64,000 bases of DNA, from the NCBI GenBank assembly GCA_034096865.1, contig JAWQFJ010028271.1, positions 51,189 through 115,188 of the forward strand, written 5' to 3'. Origin of the DNA: Theodoxus fluviatilis (taxonomy: Eukaryota > Mollusca > Gastropoda > Cycloneritida > Neritidae). The position numbers and the translations under genes are program-made. Below are positions 52,658 through 64,000 of the stretch, one piece after another (position 1 is the first letter of the stretch; each line of letters starts with the position of its first letter). The notes under the pieces are model-generated. The model ran no database searches. It saw only the letters and a list, made by a program, of their open reading frames with translations, and was not told the DNA's origin.

Positions 52658-53999
52658 GTGCCTGCAGCGCCTGGTGGACAATTGGGACCCCCTCAAGCAT
52701 TTCTTCCGTGAGGAGACCAAGAAGGAAGAGAAGGATAAGACAGCAGCACAGAAGGGAAAAGATGGGAAAGGGAAGGACAAAGGTGATGAACCTTCTACAT
52801 CTGAAACCCACACCAACAAGAAGATTGCTGCCATCTACGAGTTCCTGAGATCACCTACAAACCTGCTGTTTTTTCAGTTCTTGCTGTATGCTGTCAAGAA
52901 ATATGACCAAGTGAGTAGTAAACCAGCTACACACATAACTAGTCATATATTACCATTAGGGTTCTGATCTACTATTGTTTAAACTGTCATTTCTTTGGGA
53001 AATTAGTTACTAATACTCTATATTACAACTTGTTGCAGGATAATTAGTGAGTAACTATATTACAACCTGTTGCAGGTGCTGTTGCAACTGCAGACTGATG
53101 CACCCATGATCTGCTGCCTGCGCAAGAACCTGGTCAAGTTGCTGGAGGATCTCTACACCCGTTTCCTTCTGCCAAAAGCCACCAAAGACAAGGATGTTGA
53201 CAAGGTAAGTGTTTCTGTCAATGTCAGCATTTTTTACTTTAACAGTATGAACAATGGTAGTGGTACACAGGCATTTTATTACTTGAGTAGCTCATATCCT
53301 GATAAAATGACTTATCAGTAATGTGGCTATGTGTTGCAGGTGGACCTGACAGCTACATAGAAGGATGCAGATCTCCTGATTGGCAAGGAGGCAAAAGGGA
53401 TGATCAAGGAAAAAGAAAAGCACCATCTGCGCCAGACACGAATTGAGGACTTTTACAAGGCTGTAAAGGAATACTTCTCTGCTGTGTGTGCCTACTTGAG
53501 GAAGAACCTCCCCCTCCAAGATCCAGTTCTGCTCAATGCAGAAGTAGCTGCTCCCTCCCAGCAGGAAGACTCCACAGGCAGCCAGCTGGAATACTTTCTA
53601 GAAAGGTTTCCTTGCCTGAAGAGTCATGCCCCTGATGAAGACCTGCTTGACCTCTTTGCCCAGTACCAGGGCATGAACATTGAAGTGAAAGACAATGAGA
53701 GGGCAGATGCCTTTTGGACAAGGCTAGGGAAGGAACATAAGAAGCTCACCCCTCTAGCAACTACAATGAAGGAAATCCTTTGCATTCCAAATTCAAATGC
53801 GCCATGTGAGCAGCTCTTCAGCATGCTCAGGAAGAATGTGACTGAGCAGAGGGCCTCTCTGCAGCAAGACACCACAGAAGCTCTTATGGTGGTCAAGGCC
53901 ATCCCAGGGTCTTGTCTTGATTTAGAGAGGCAGCTTTCTAGTGAGACCCTTGGCATGCTGAAGAGTGCTCACTACAAAAGAAACCAAGTAATGAAGTAG
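52658..53999 (+). pseudogene. hAT-family transposase, last three exons
   Basis: Exons 52658-52910, 53076-53204 and 53340-53999 have GT-AG junctions and matching phases. The first encodes RLVDNWDPLKHFFREETKKE and a Lys-rich segment; the second LVKLLEDLYTRFLLPK; the third the C-terminal dimerisation region of hAT transposases (NAPCEQLFSMLRKNVTEQRA, then TTEALMVVK) and ends at 53999. A TAG at 53358-53360 interrupts an otherwise open exon. The 5' exons with BED finger and catalytic residues are not in the preceding sequence, which holds other repeats. AATAAA occurs at about 54075. It could be a domesticated host gene rather than a mobile copy; no terminal repeats were found. Confidence 0.75.
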
Positions 54000-54189
54000 G
54001 GACCTAGGGTGTCAATGAGAAGTGAATTGAACAAGTGCTGTGAATGTGTCAAGGCTACAGATGATTATGCTGAATAAAGGCAGCCTTTATCAGAACTGAA
54101 AAGGTGTGTGTGTTGTGTTTTTGTGTCGTGTTGGAGTTCCAGTGTGTGTGTTGTGTTTTTGTGTCGTTTGGAGTTCGAGAAAAAATCTT

Positions 54190-54470
54190 CTGATTTTTCA
54201 CCCAGAATCTTCTGATTTTGAAAACCTAGGGTGCACAGGTCTGAGATACTTTTGTCCTGGGAGAGGAAGGTTCTTCATCGCCAAGACCTATGACGCTGTG
54301 TGGTGAAAGCAGAGAGGAAGCCACAAAGCCGACTACCCTTCTGTCCTTCAGGCTGACACCACTAAGATGGGCTACACCTGGAACCAGCTAGAGAGGATGG
54401 CCCAGGACAGAGGACTGCGGAGAGCTGTGGTTGGCGACCCATACCCTGCTAGGGTCGACGGGCAGTAAAA
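54190..54470 (+). pseudogene. Possible LINE ORF2 C-terminal fragment
   Basis: A frame crossing one stop gives FFIAKTYDAVW and then YTWNQLERMAQDRGLRRAVV with GDP. The W-x-x-L-E-x-x-A-x-D-R-x-x-W/L-R pattern resembles the extreme C-terminus of many LINE reverse transcriptases. The evidence is short and partly degenerate. Confidence 0.35.
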
Positions 54471-54476
54471 AACAAA

Positions 54477-54960
54477 AACCCAGAGGTCCACCTGGATAAG
54501 ACACCACTCTGCATTCCCATCCAATAACCGGCATAAAGACAGAACAAAATTGAAATGTAGATTCCAGTTTTATACTTGGAATCATTTCCAGATTGCCAGA
54601 CCTAATCCAGGACAAATTCTTTGGCTACCAGGAAGTTCAGGGAAAGTACAAACTCAAGAATCGGGGCCTGAAGGATTTTCCTGCCTCTCATTCTCAAGGC
54701 CAATGAAGAGCAGTAAATATCTAAAGGGAGGCCCATCTGGACAAGACATCCCTCAATATTCCCATCCATTAAGTGGCACAAAGACACAAAACAGGACTGA
54801 CAGATTCCAGTTTCAATACTTGGAACCATCTCCAGATCTTCAGCTCCAATCCAGAACAAAATATTTGGATTCCAAGAAATCCATGGGAAACCCCTAAGTC
54901 AGGAATCATAACAGACATATGACTTGGTTGCTGAACCTTTTCAAGAAACCCTGAAGTCAC
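54477..54960 (+). repeat. Two imperfect copies of a 245-bp unit
   Basis: CAGAGGTCCACCTGGATAAGAC at 54481 and AGGCCCATCTGGACAAGAC at 54728 begin matching blocks, each with ATTCCCATCCA, GGCA(T/C)AAAGACA and AGATTCCAGTTT phrases. It is non-coding and may be the 3' tail of the LINE-like fragment. Confidence 0.7.
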
Positions 54961-55046
54961 ACAGGCACAGAAATAGCTGGCACTGTGAAATTACATTGCA
55001 ATAAACTGCCCTCATGTCCCATCCCAAGTACTATTACAGTTGAGTA

Positions 55047-56252
55047 CAGTGGAACCTGCGAATAGCGAATCTCTAAATAGCACCACACCTCGCAATCGCA
55101 CTAAGTCACGGCCGGCATGGATTGATTTCTGAAGAAAATCACCTCTGAATAGCACCAAACCTCGCGATTGCGATTAGCGATACCCCTCTTCCGGTCCCGA
55201 CCGCGGTTTTTACCTGCAAATAGCACCACTTTGGCTCAATAAAAGTGACACGCGCAGAAGGCCTATCCTTGCCGAGTTGCACGCGGTGACCTCACTTTCA
55301 CTTCATTGGCACACGCGCAGTACAGTATCCTGCCACACAGGGACCTCTCTGTGTTCGGCTCGCGGTAGGCAAGCATGCGATGTGTTTGAAAGCTGAGGAT
55401 AACGCACAGCTTGGCGTCAGAAGCCTCGTAAACAGATTCAATCCACGAAGTGAACACAATCACTCGCACAGTATCTTTACACGCAGAGATCTCGATCTCG
55501 GCTTAATGTGATCGACTGCGATGTTTTTGAAATATCAGGATAAAACATAGTGTGCTGTCCAAAGATTTACTACGAATCGCAAAACTTTACCACGTGACGT
55601 ACACAGCTGCTGATTTGTGAATGGATTTGCGAATGACAGGACCGGTGTGTGAACGTTTTACAAGTGGCAAAATAGCTACAACAAAGAGAAAAGCGCTCAC
55701 ACTGGAACAGCGGATGGAGGTGTTGAAGAAATTAGACAGTGGTATGACATTGAAGGATGTGGCCAAACACTATGATGTCGGAATGACTCAAATCCAATCG
55801 GTCAAGAGGAAACGAGAGGAGGTGAAACAGCGATGGGAAGATGGTGGCCGAGCTTACCAGAAACACACCAAAAGAAGAAAGACGAGCCTCGACATTCTTA
55901 ACGCTGATGTGTGGCACTGGTTCAGTGAAATGCACATCCAGAGCCACCCAGAAGACCATCAGTGACTTTTTCTTACCCAACTCATGCAGATCTCCATAGT
56001 CTTTTTGCCAAACTATTTTTAACTTAACTGAAGTGTGTATAAAATAAAATTATGAATAATTTTAACAATTGTTCTGGGCCCTTTCTATTTATTTTCTCAT
56101 TTCTTCTTCTATACTATCCACATTTTCATGCGAGTGCTTCGAAATGTGTCCTTGACCTTGAGAATTGTTGAACCTCCAAATAGCACCATACCTCGGAATA
56201 GCACCACCTTTTGTTTGGTTCCTAGGGGTGGTGCTATTCGCAGGTTCTACTG
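55047..56252 (+). mobile_element. Tigger/pogo-type element, 1.2-kb derivative
   Basis: CAGTGGAACCTGCGAATAGC at the left and its counterpart CAGTAGAACCTGCGAATAGC at the right are inverted repeats flanked by TA (55045-55046 and 56253-56254). Subterminal copies of AAATAGCACCA(C/T)ACCTCG occur near both ends. It contains only the DNA-binding part of a transposase. Confidence 0.92.
55621..55965 (+). pseudogene. Tigger-like transposase N-terminal domain
   Basis: The ORF carries KRKALTLEQRMEVLKKLDSG and MTLKDVAKHYDVGMTQIQSV, a Pipsqueak/CENP-B-type helix-turn-helix that binds terminal repeats. It is followed by KTSLDILNADVWHWFSE, the start of the second DNA-binding domain. It stops at 114 codons. 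The DDE catalytic region, which would occupy more than a kilobase, is missing between here and the right terminal repeat, so the element is non-autonomous. Confidence 0.85.
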
Positions 56253-56254
56253 TA

Positions 56255-56796
56255 TGTCCAACTCCAACAGAGAATATTTAATCCTTTGCAGAAAAGGTTC
56301 ATTTATCACAATCATTCAAAGAATTACAGACTTGGAGAAATAGACTATTCATCCTTTTTCTACAATTCTTGCAATTGCCCAAAAGCAGTTTGCGTTTCCT
56401 ACAATAGAGCTCTGTCTTCAAGATGGTGTCTGGCAAGTAGGAGGACAGAGGCATGCATGGCAAGTGGGAGGACAGAGGCATGCATGGCAAATGAGAGCTG
56501 CTTGTCTGGGGCAGTTCTATGGTCATGTAAACCAGTTCATCCCTTCTTCTGATACAACGGGACTTCACATCATTTCTACACACACTCCATTGCTGCATTA
56601 ACTTCTACACATACCTCTGCTGCTATTAACACATCACAACTTTGCTTTTCCAAAGGCAGGGGCAAGGTTCAATGCCCCTACTCCAACAGCCACAGCAAAG
56701 TGCTTCTGTGGCATAGGCAGTACTATGAATAGTCAAGGGTTCAACTGCATCAAGTCAAGCACCGAAAAGACTGGAATGGGCACAACACAAAACACA
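56255..56796. other. Unassigned spacer
   Basis: A short duplication (GGAGGACAGAGGCATGCATGG, two copies near 56438-56486) is the only structure seen. No gene is supported. Confidence 0.4.
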
Positions 56797-57633
56797 CAAG
56801 AAGGGCAAAGCCCATACGACTCACATGCTTGACCTTGACCTTTTGATGACCTTGACCTTCAGGTGACCTTCAAGGTCAAGGTCAAACAACTAAACCTACC
56901 AATGACATCATACACTAAGAAATGCTTTACACATTTTTCCTACCAAAATACATGTGACCTTGACCCAAGGTCAAGGTCATCAAAGGTCATGCAACACAAG
57001 CTGTTAATTCAAGACATAGGAAGCACAATGGTGCTTATTGGCACTTTCTACCATGAGATATGGTCACTTTTAGTGGTTCACTACCCCATTTTGGTCACAT
57101 TTCATAAGGGTCAAAGTGACCTTGACGATATGTGACCAAATGTGTCTCATGATGAAAGTATAACATGTGCCCCACATAATTATTAAGTTTGAAACAGTTA
57201 TCTTCCATAGTTCAGGGTCAAGGTCACTTCAAAATATGTATACAATCCAACTTTAAAGAGCTCCTGTGACCTTGACCTTGAAACAAGGTCAACCAAACTG
57301 GTATCAAAAGATAGGGCTTACTTTGCCCTATATACCATATATAGGTCAGGTATCCAATCTCAAAAACTTTAGAGAAAATTGAGAAAATGTGAAAAATGAC
57401 TGTTTTTTAGACAACATTTATGGCCCCTGCGACCTTGACCTTGAAGCAAGGACAAGTCACTATGTATGTTTTTTGAGGCCTTGTTATCATACACCATCAT
57501 GCCAAATTGGGTGTTGATAGACTTAATAGTCTCCGAGAAAAATCCAACGTTAAAGTTTTTCACGGACGCCCGGACGCCCGGACGGACGACACGGGTGATT
57601 ACATAGACTCACTTTTGCTTCGCATGTGAGTCA
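56797..57633 (+). mobile_element. AGGTCA-rich dispersed repeat, full copy B
   Basis: Same ends as copy A (CAAGAAGGGCAAAGCCC and GCATGTGAGTC) and closely matching over its whole length. This defines the unit as about 840 bp. Confidence 0.9.
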
Positions 57634-57675
57634 AAAAAGGGATGTACAGCACCACAGACTTGAGGCTGCAGAGGT

Positions 57676-57766
57676 TAGTACTCATACTCTCCTGTGTTGA
57701 CTTCAACTGCATTTCCAGTGACCACATCCTCTCCCACAGGCTCCTCTACCAGAGTGCTGTACTTCC
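57676..57766 (-). CDS. SLC46-family transporter, probable last exon
   Basis: On the minus strand an acceptor (CACTGTAGGCAG) precedes an exon encoding KYSTLVEEPVGEDVVTGNAV, then EVNTGEYEY-stop, an acidic cytoplasmic tail. Its phase completes the two bases left by the exon at 58998-59154, which is the main support. SLC46 proteins are major-facilitator transporters for folates and related substrates, and their tails are short and poorly conserved, so the tail itself is not diagnostic. Confidence 0.5.
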
Positions 57767-57963
57767 TGCCTACAGTGAGGTGCATGGCCCTGGAAATCCA
57801 AAAACCATGATAACAGTCACATGCAATAGAACTGCTTTGAAGTAAAATGCTTCAAGCACAAAGAAGGCATATATGCCTGCCAGCATCATTATACACTGCA
57901 TTGGGAGCTTTATCATGACCTACAGTCAATGAGCATTCATCCTGTGTTTGACATGGTATTTAA

Positions 57964-58621
57964 CTCATTGCCGACGCAGGCTAATCAGGCGTGCTGTACC
58001 CTCATTACGCACCCTTATCCCCTCTTTTACCCCAAAAAGTATTTTACTTAAAGACAAACAGTTTGCTTCACTTGAAAGGTCAACATCAGCTCTCTCCAAG
58101 TCAAGCAAATTCTATTTAAAGTGAAAAGACAACAAATCATCCAAATACAGAACACAACAATGTAGCTTTCATGATCAGCAGGTTTTTTTTCCATCTTGTT
58201 TACATTAATTTTATCTGATTTCAAGTGATAGATGCTGTTTTGTCAGGATAAGATGACAGGAAAAAACTCACTTAAATGACTGCTATTGAAGAAAACATAA
58301 ATCAAGTTCCTAATTTGACACTACAGCATGAACTACAAGAACTGAACTACTACATAGTTGAGAAGGCATAAACAAGCTGGGTAAACGATCTGCATTGGGT
58401 ATACGTTTATCAGACCTTGACCAGCTATTTCTGGTCTTATTTGCAAGGGAAGTGACTCCATCATAGCTAAATGATTACTACAGCTATTCCAGGAAGAGTT
58501 ATGTCCCTTACATCAGTAGTTTTCATAGGGTAAATTGTCAAAGTTGCATCCGTGCGGTGCGGCGAGTCATGAGAGAAAGCGGAGGCGCCGCAACTACATC
58601 TTGCAGCGCAGGTGGAATGAG
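57964..58621 (+). mobile_element. TTAA-type MITE, copy 1
   Basis: Flanked by TTAA (57960-57963 and 58622-58625), with ends CTCATTGCCGACGC and, reversed, CTCATTCCACCTGCGC. It is non-coding. It lies in the intron between the two SLC46-like exons and is matched in reverse orientation by 59267-59929. Confidence 0.88.
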
Positions 58622-58625
58622 TTAA

Positions 58626-58985
58626 GTATCGCCACATTAAACCACACTCTTACTTGCACATGTTCCCAATATTCAACAATTTTATTCTTCCATGCTTTTG
58701 TTCTAGTAAGAAAATTAAATTAACATGAATAACTTCTGAATTGGGGGTTTATTTCTTGCAAGATATTACTTAGACAATTTTAACTAAGCCATAACAACAC
58801 ATACACACATACTTGTTAACACATTCTCTCTGTGTGTCTGTCTGTCTGTCTGTCTGTCTCTGTCCGTCCGTCCCTCTTTCACACAAATATATATACACAT
58901 GCATGCACTTACTCATTCACACACACAAGCACGCACACACAAGCACGTACACACAATCACGTACACACACAAGGCATTTCAGAGG
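58626..58985. repeat. Intron with TCTG/TCCG and ACAC microsatellites
   Basis: Simple (TCTG)n at about 58838-58862 and (ACAC/CACG)n at 58915-58970. No gene is supported. Confidence 0.8.
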
Positions 58986-58997
58986 CAGGCTTCTTAC

Positions 58998-59154
58998 AGG
59001 ATGATGACCAGATCCAGGAGGAGCAGGCCTGCGATGAAGAAGAAGCAGAAGCCTGGAGTGAGTTGGAGAGTGGCTGGGTACAGCTGGTTGAAGAGCAGTG
59101 TGGCCAGGATCTGAGACACGTTCTCCAGACATGCCACCACGCTGAAGAGCCGCC
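58998..59154 (-). CDS. SLC46-family transporter exon
   Basis: On the minus strand, between an acceptor ending TGTGTGCAG and a donor GTAAGAA, 157 nt encode RLFSVVACLENVSQILATLL, then FNQLYPATLQLTPGFCFFFI and a hydrophobic helix (AGLLLLDLVIIL). This matches the last transmembrane pair of SLC46 proteins (G-K/R-L-F-S, then F-N-x-L-Y-P-A-T and P-G-x-C-F), which are proton-coupled major-facilitator transporters in plasma or lysosomal membrane. The exon enters with two bases completing a codon and leaves two, consistent with the exon at 57676-57766. Upstream exons would lie at higher coordinates, but I recognise none before 64000, so the gene continues outside or is broken. Confidence 0.75.
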
Positions 59155-59266
59155 CTGCACACAGAGATGGCACCTCTCTCTACAACTTTCAGCAGGAGAT
59201 GGGATATTCAACTCACATCAATGCTTCATTATCACACTTCAGCCAATGGATGACTATCATTTTTAA

Positions 59267-59929
59267 CTCATTCCACCCACGCCGCAAGATGTAGGTGTGG
59301 CGCCTTGGTGTTCCCTCATGACGCACCGCACAGATCCATGCGGCACAACTTTGATAATTCACCCTATAAAAACTACTGGTGTAAGGGACATCTCTTCCTA
59401 GAATAGCTCGAGTAATTATTTAGCTATGCTGGAGTCTTGCAAATAAGACCAGAAATAGCTGGTCAAGGTCTGATAAACATATACCCAACGCAGTTTGTTT
59501 ACCAAGCTTGTTTATGCCTTCTCAACTAGTAGTTCAGTTCTTGAAGTTCATGCTGAAGTGTAAAATTAGGAACTTTTCTTGATTTTTCTTCAATAGCAGT
59601 CATTTAAGTGGGTTTTATCCTGTCATCTTATCCTGATAAAAAGCTTGTATCACTTGAAATCAGAGAAAATTAATGTAAATAAGTTGGGGGGAAAACCCCC
59701 TGCTGATCATAAAAATTACATTGGTTGTGTTCTGTATTTGGACGATTTGTTGTCTTTTCACTTTAAATAGAATTTGCTTGACTTGGAGAGAGCTGATGTT
59801 GACCTTTCAAGTGAAGCAAACTGTTGTCTTTAAGTAAAATACTTTTTGGGGGGCATTTTGGGGTAAAAGAGGGGATAAGGGTGCGTAATGAGGGTACAGC
59901 ATGCCTGACTAGCCTGTGTCGGCAATGAG
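59267..59929 (-). mobile_element. TTAA-type MITE, copy 2 (inverted)
   Basis: Flanked by TTAA (59263-59266 and 59930-59933). The reverse complement matches 57964-58621 over its whole length, with moderate divergence. The pair could form a long hairpin if transcribed together. Confidence 0.88.
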
Positions 59930-59933
59930 TTAA

Positions 59934-60455
59934 ATGTTTCAGACCAGATGTTTCCTTTTACCACTCCAGTTCAGTTGTTCAGTGGTGTTAACATTCAGAC
60001 AAGGTCAGGATGGCTGTCACAAGAATTATTAGAGATGCATGCATGTTACATCGAACCATCAAGTGGATTTTCCATCTCCCTGGGTCAGCAGTCTGAGTAA
60101 ACGTGACAAGATCCTGACCATTTGGTTACCCACCAGAAAACCCCAAACAACAGTCAGACACATCATATGGTATCTTCTTAGATCAGATAGATTGGAGGGA
60201 AAATAGGGTGGGGTAGAGCAGAATGAGGATGGATGGATGGATGGATGGTGTTTTCCGGCCTATCTAAGGCCAGCAAGCATGAAAATCACTTGAACAGTAT
60301 AGAGTAAACGCAAATCAAGTCATGGTGTCCCTAGTTATTTGACTCTTACGAATCACGTAGGGAGACGCGGTGGGTCAATTCTTACCCTGAACCCACAGGG
60401 GGAAGCAGTATGAGGCAGCTGAGGAAATGAGGAAGTTATTTGTCTCGAGTGTGAT
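59934..60455. other. Unassigned, (ATGG)n microsatellite
   Basis: A short (GGAT)n run lies near 60228-60248. I looked for a further SLC46 exon on the minus strand and saw none. Confidence 0.4.
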
Positions 60456-60459
60456 TGAT

Positions 60460-61480
60460 ATTAATAACAATAATAATAATGTTTATTTATATAGTGCATT
60501 TTCATTTACATGCTCAAATCGCTTTACAGGCATTAAACACATGAAACATAAATAATGCCAGACACAAGTAAAGCAAAATCAGTCACAGTACACATACAAT
60601 GCATAAGCACACAAGCAGGCAAAGCCCAAAGCAACACACCACAGCAACAACTTGACACAGGCGAAACCAATATACCAATAAGACACGGCACACGTACATG
60701 GCTTCAACACACAAGCCAAACAATAACAGGACCAACCATGGGCCCCCATATAAAGCACGGAATGGATGAAAGCCAATACACAGAAAGAGAACACTCCGTA
60801 TAAGACGATGTAACTAAAACAATGAAGACATACACACAAAGCACAATACACATGAGCAAACAGCAACGAACATGGCAATAGCACACAGGCAAACAATACC
60901 CGATGGCGATGCAGGACAAACAATATAACGACATACGAAAGGAGCATGGAAGACATGAATTATATCAACAACATATATGACCGCACAGTCAGCATTCTCA
61001 ACGGAAATAATATCAACAGGATTAACCATATAACTATACACATAAAGCAGAGTACATAAACATGATCCGCAGAATGCACGACATCAGCACACAAACAAAT
61101 AATTAATGCCAGACCATACAAACAGAATTGAATAACATGCAAGACAGTACATAAAGCATGTATGTGGACACCCACAACTAGCACATGAGTTGCAGTAAGC
61201 GTACAGGCATGGAATAGTCACCGAAGCCCAGTCAAGGGCGGGGGTATTATGTATTTGAAACTGAGAAGAGGTGCGTTTCAGGCCTGTGCGGAAAGTCAGG
61301 CGAGGAAGAGTGACAAAGGCTGGCAGGGAGCGAGTTCCAGACGAGAGGAGCAGAAAAAGAAAAAGAGTGTTTGCCAAAAGATTTGGTGTTGACTCTTGGA
61401 GTGCAGAGATAGGTACTGGCAGCCGCAGCCAGTTTTGCCGGGAAAGGTGCCTGCAGGCTAAAAATTGATGATTTACCCCG
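60460..61480 (-). repeat. Dispersed retroelement-like repeat
   Basis: It begins with an ATAATAATAAT-rich run and TTTATTTATATAGTGCATTTTC, then AATCGCTTTACAGGCATTAA. This is a tail arrangement common at the 3' ends of invertebrate LINE/SINE-type repeats. A GGGAGCGAGTTCCAGACGAG phrase near 61326 also recurs in such repeats. The centre (60560-61200) is AC-rich and degenerate. Classification is from memory of the motif. Confidence 0.45.
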
Positions 61481-62793
<1,313 letters not shown>

Positions 62794-63001
62794 CACTTGA
62801 AACGAAGGTCCAATTTCTATTTCAGCAAACTAGAGTTTCTTCTTGGACAGCTATGGAGCAAGAGCATTTCATCCAAAGGAAGAGTAGAAGAGGGACATTG
62901 TGTCATAAACATGCCAAATAAATGAAACACTTTCCAAATTAAACATCCACATGAAAAAAATCATCAATACAATACTAATAGGCACATATTTCAAGGTTTT
63001 C

Positions 63002-63090
63002 TTGGATGGATGGATGATTGGATGCATGAATAGGTGGATGGATGGATGAATGGATGGTTGGTTGGATGGATGGATGGATGGATGTATGTT
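63002..63090 (+). repeat. (GGAT)n microsatellite
   Basis: Degenerate GGATGGAT repeats interrupted by TGCATGAATAGG. Confidence 0.9.
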
Positions 63091-63194
63091 ATGGCCTATC
63101 AGACTTCCTATGCTATATCTATTGTCCACAGAGCCGCAATGTTTTTTTAATAAAAATTAATTAGCAAGATATTTTGTTAACCTATATTTTAAAT

Positions 63195-63640
63195 CTATGT
63201 TAATTTGCAAAGTTCAAACTATTACTGAGCCACATGCAATATTTCATGCTGGTAACTGATATAGTTTTTTAGATAGGAAGATTTTCAGTGAGCCATGCCC
63301 CCGCAGAATCACGCCTTATTTGTTACTAAAAATAGACTGGCTAAAAACTATATGCACTTTTCTGGTAAATTTCAGTTCATTTGCAAAGGTAAAACTATAA
63401 CAAAGCCAGACACCAAATTTTATGCAAGTATCTCATATAGTTTTTGAGATAATAAGCTTTTCAGTCAAGTACCCTCATAATTTCACTTTTTTCCATCACG
63501 CAAATCGGGGTTTTCCTCAAATTGATAACACAATATCTTGAACTGTAAGCTTTTTTGTATCTTGGAAAAAAATAGTGTCAAATTATATGATATAGTCTTC
63601 TGGTATAATAAGTCTGATAGGGCTCACTTCAATGGTTTTT
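63195..63640 (+). repeat. Degenerate tandem unit, about 177 bp
   Basis: ATTTGCAAAG at about 63203 and 63380 starts two similar blocks with ATATAGTTTTT(T)GAGATA-like and TTTTCAGT phrases. A third, weaker block may follow near 63560. No gene is visible from 63090 to the window end. Confidence 0.55.
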
Positions 63641-64000
63641 GTTCAGCAGGCCTTCAAATATGGTCCTCGGTGATGTTTTGCACGTTGAAAATTCTTATTT
63701 TGGGCCATATTCAGCACCCTGTTGTACTGGAACTGCATTAAAGAATGGCTTCATTTTGCTTACATGAACTGCCTACAATATATTGATTTGGAATTAGGCA
63801 ATATATGCTGTGTACCTTGTATGATTAGAGGACTGTTAGGCTGCAAAGTTTGGAAAATATTTAGTATTACTGTACGTTTCGCGTTTCCATATACAGTAAA
63901 TGCTGTATCTCCAGAACGAATCAAGATAGACACTTCATTTTTGTTTTATTTTAAATCTTTCATCAAGTAGTACAAGCACAACACATAAAAACTAAACAAT
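63641..64000. other. Unassigned window end
   Basis: AT-rich sequence without recognised genes; the open frames show no motif. Confidence 0.35.

Noticed and set aside
60579..60956. Minus-strand 125-codon hydrophobic frame as a membrane protein
   Set aside because: It arises from AC-rich degenerate repeat sequence with repeated Cys/Val/Tyr; no start context or family motif.

Overview
The window is eukaryotic. Genes are split by GT-AG introns, there are long CT/AC, GA, ATGG and poly-G microsatellites, and almost every recognisable protein belongs to a transposable element. The mixture of Ty3/Gypsy LTR elements of several lineages, a Penelope-like element, and Tc1, Tigger, piggyBac, hAT, Mutator-like and Sola-like DNA transposons, with a dispersed repeat full of AGGTCA half-sites, fits a marine invertebrate. 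A mollusc is my best guess, but this is inference because no diagnostic single-copy gene is complete. The only host gene I can support is two minus-strand exons of an SLC46-family membrane transporter near 57.7-59.2 kb.

Region by region. 0-1.3 kb is a decayed Gypsy element. 1.86-2.67 kb is an isolated LTR. 2.75-3.08 kb and 13.28-13.56 kb are two halves of one 19-bp satellite array, split by a 10.2-kb DNA transposon (3081-13275). That transposon has 23-bp terminal inverted repeats, an ATAT target duplication and an intact 11-exon gene for a 1038-residue transposase-like protein. Its flanks carry about 20 copies of a short subterminal motif spaced roughly 160-210 bp apart, and a 1.4-kb solo LTR sits in intron 1. 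13.56-14.68 kb is a related higher-order satellite holding a 366-bp MITE. 16.0-17.06 kb is the 3' end and LTR of an element with a TatD-like ORF.

17.2-21.8 kb is a Penelope-like element split by a 3.65-kb inverted-repeat element, which itself contains a Mutator-like derivative and a smaller MITE. 21.7-23.4 kb is a broken LTR copy that lacks an intron present in the copy at 30.0-31.1 kb. 23.5-25.1 kb is a Tc1 element with one stop codon. 25.2-26.9 kb is a piggyBac-type element containing a 0.57-kb palindrome. 27.0-28.6 kb is a degenerate relative of the 10.2-kb transposon's protein. 29.3-29.7 kb is a piggyBac transposase fragment. 30-34.9 kb is a Gypsy element with a second, nearly identical pol copy at 37.9-39.05 kb.

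36.7-37.9 kb carries Ulp1-like and TatD-like reading frames. 39.05-44.5 kb is a Gypsy element with protease directly followed by integrase (Gmr1-like order). 46.5-50.27 kb is a young deletion derivative with two near-identical LTRs. 50.5-52.1 kb is a Gypsy gag with a tRNA-Pro-type primer site. 52.65-54.0 kb is a three-exon hAT transposase. 55.05-56.25 kb is a Tigger derivative. 56.8-57.63 kb is a complete AGGTCA-rich repeat. 57.7-59.9 kb is the SLC46 exons flanked by an inverted pair of TTAA-type MITEs. The rest to 64 kb is dispersed repeat and microsatellite.

The most notable unit is the 10.2-kb transposon. All ten introns have consistent splice phases and the ORF is uninterrupted. The termini, the 4-bp target duplication and the pre-insertion site can all be read directly from the sequence.
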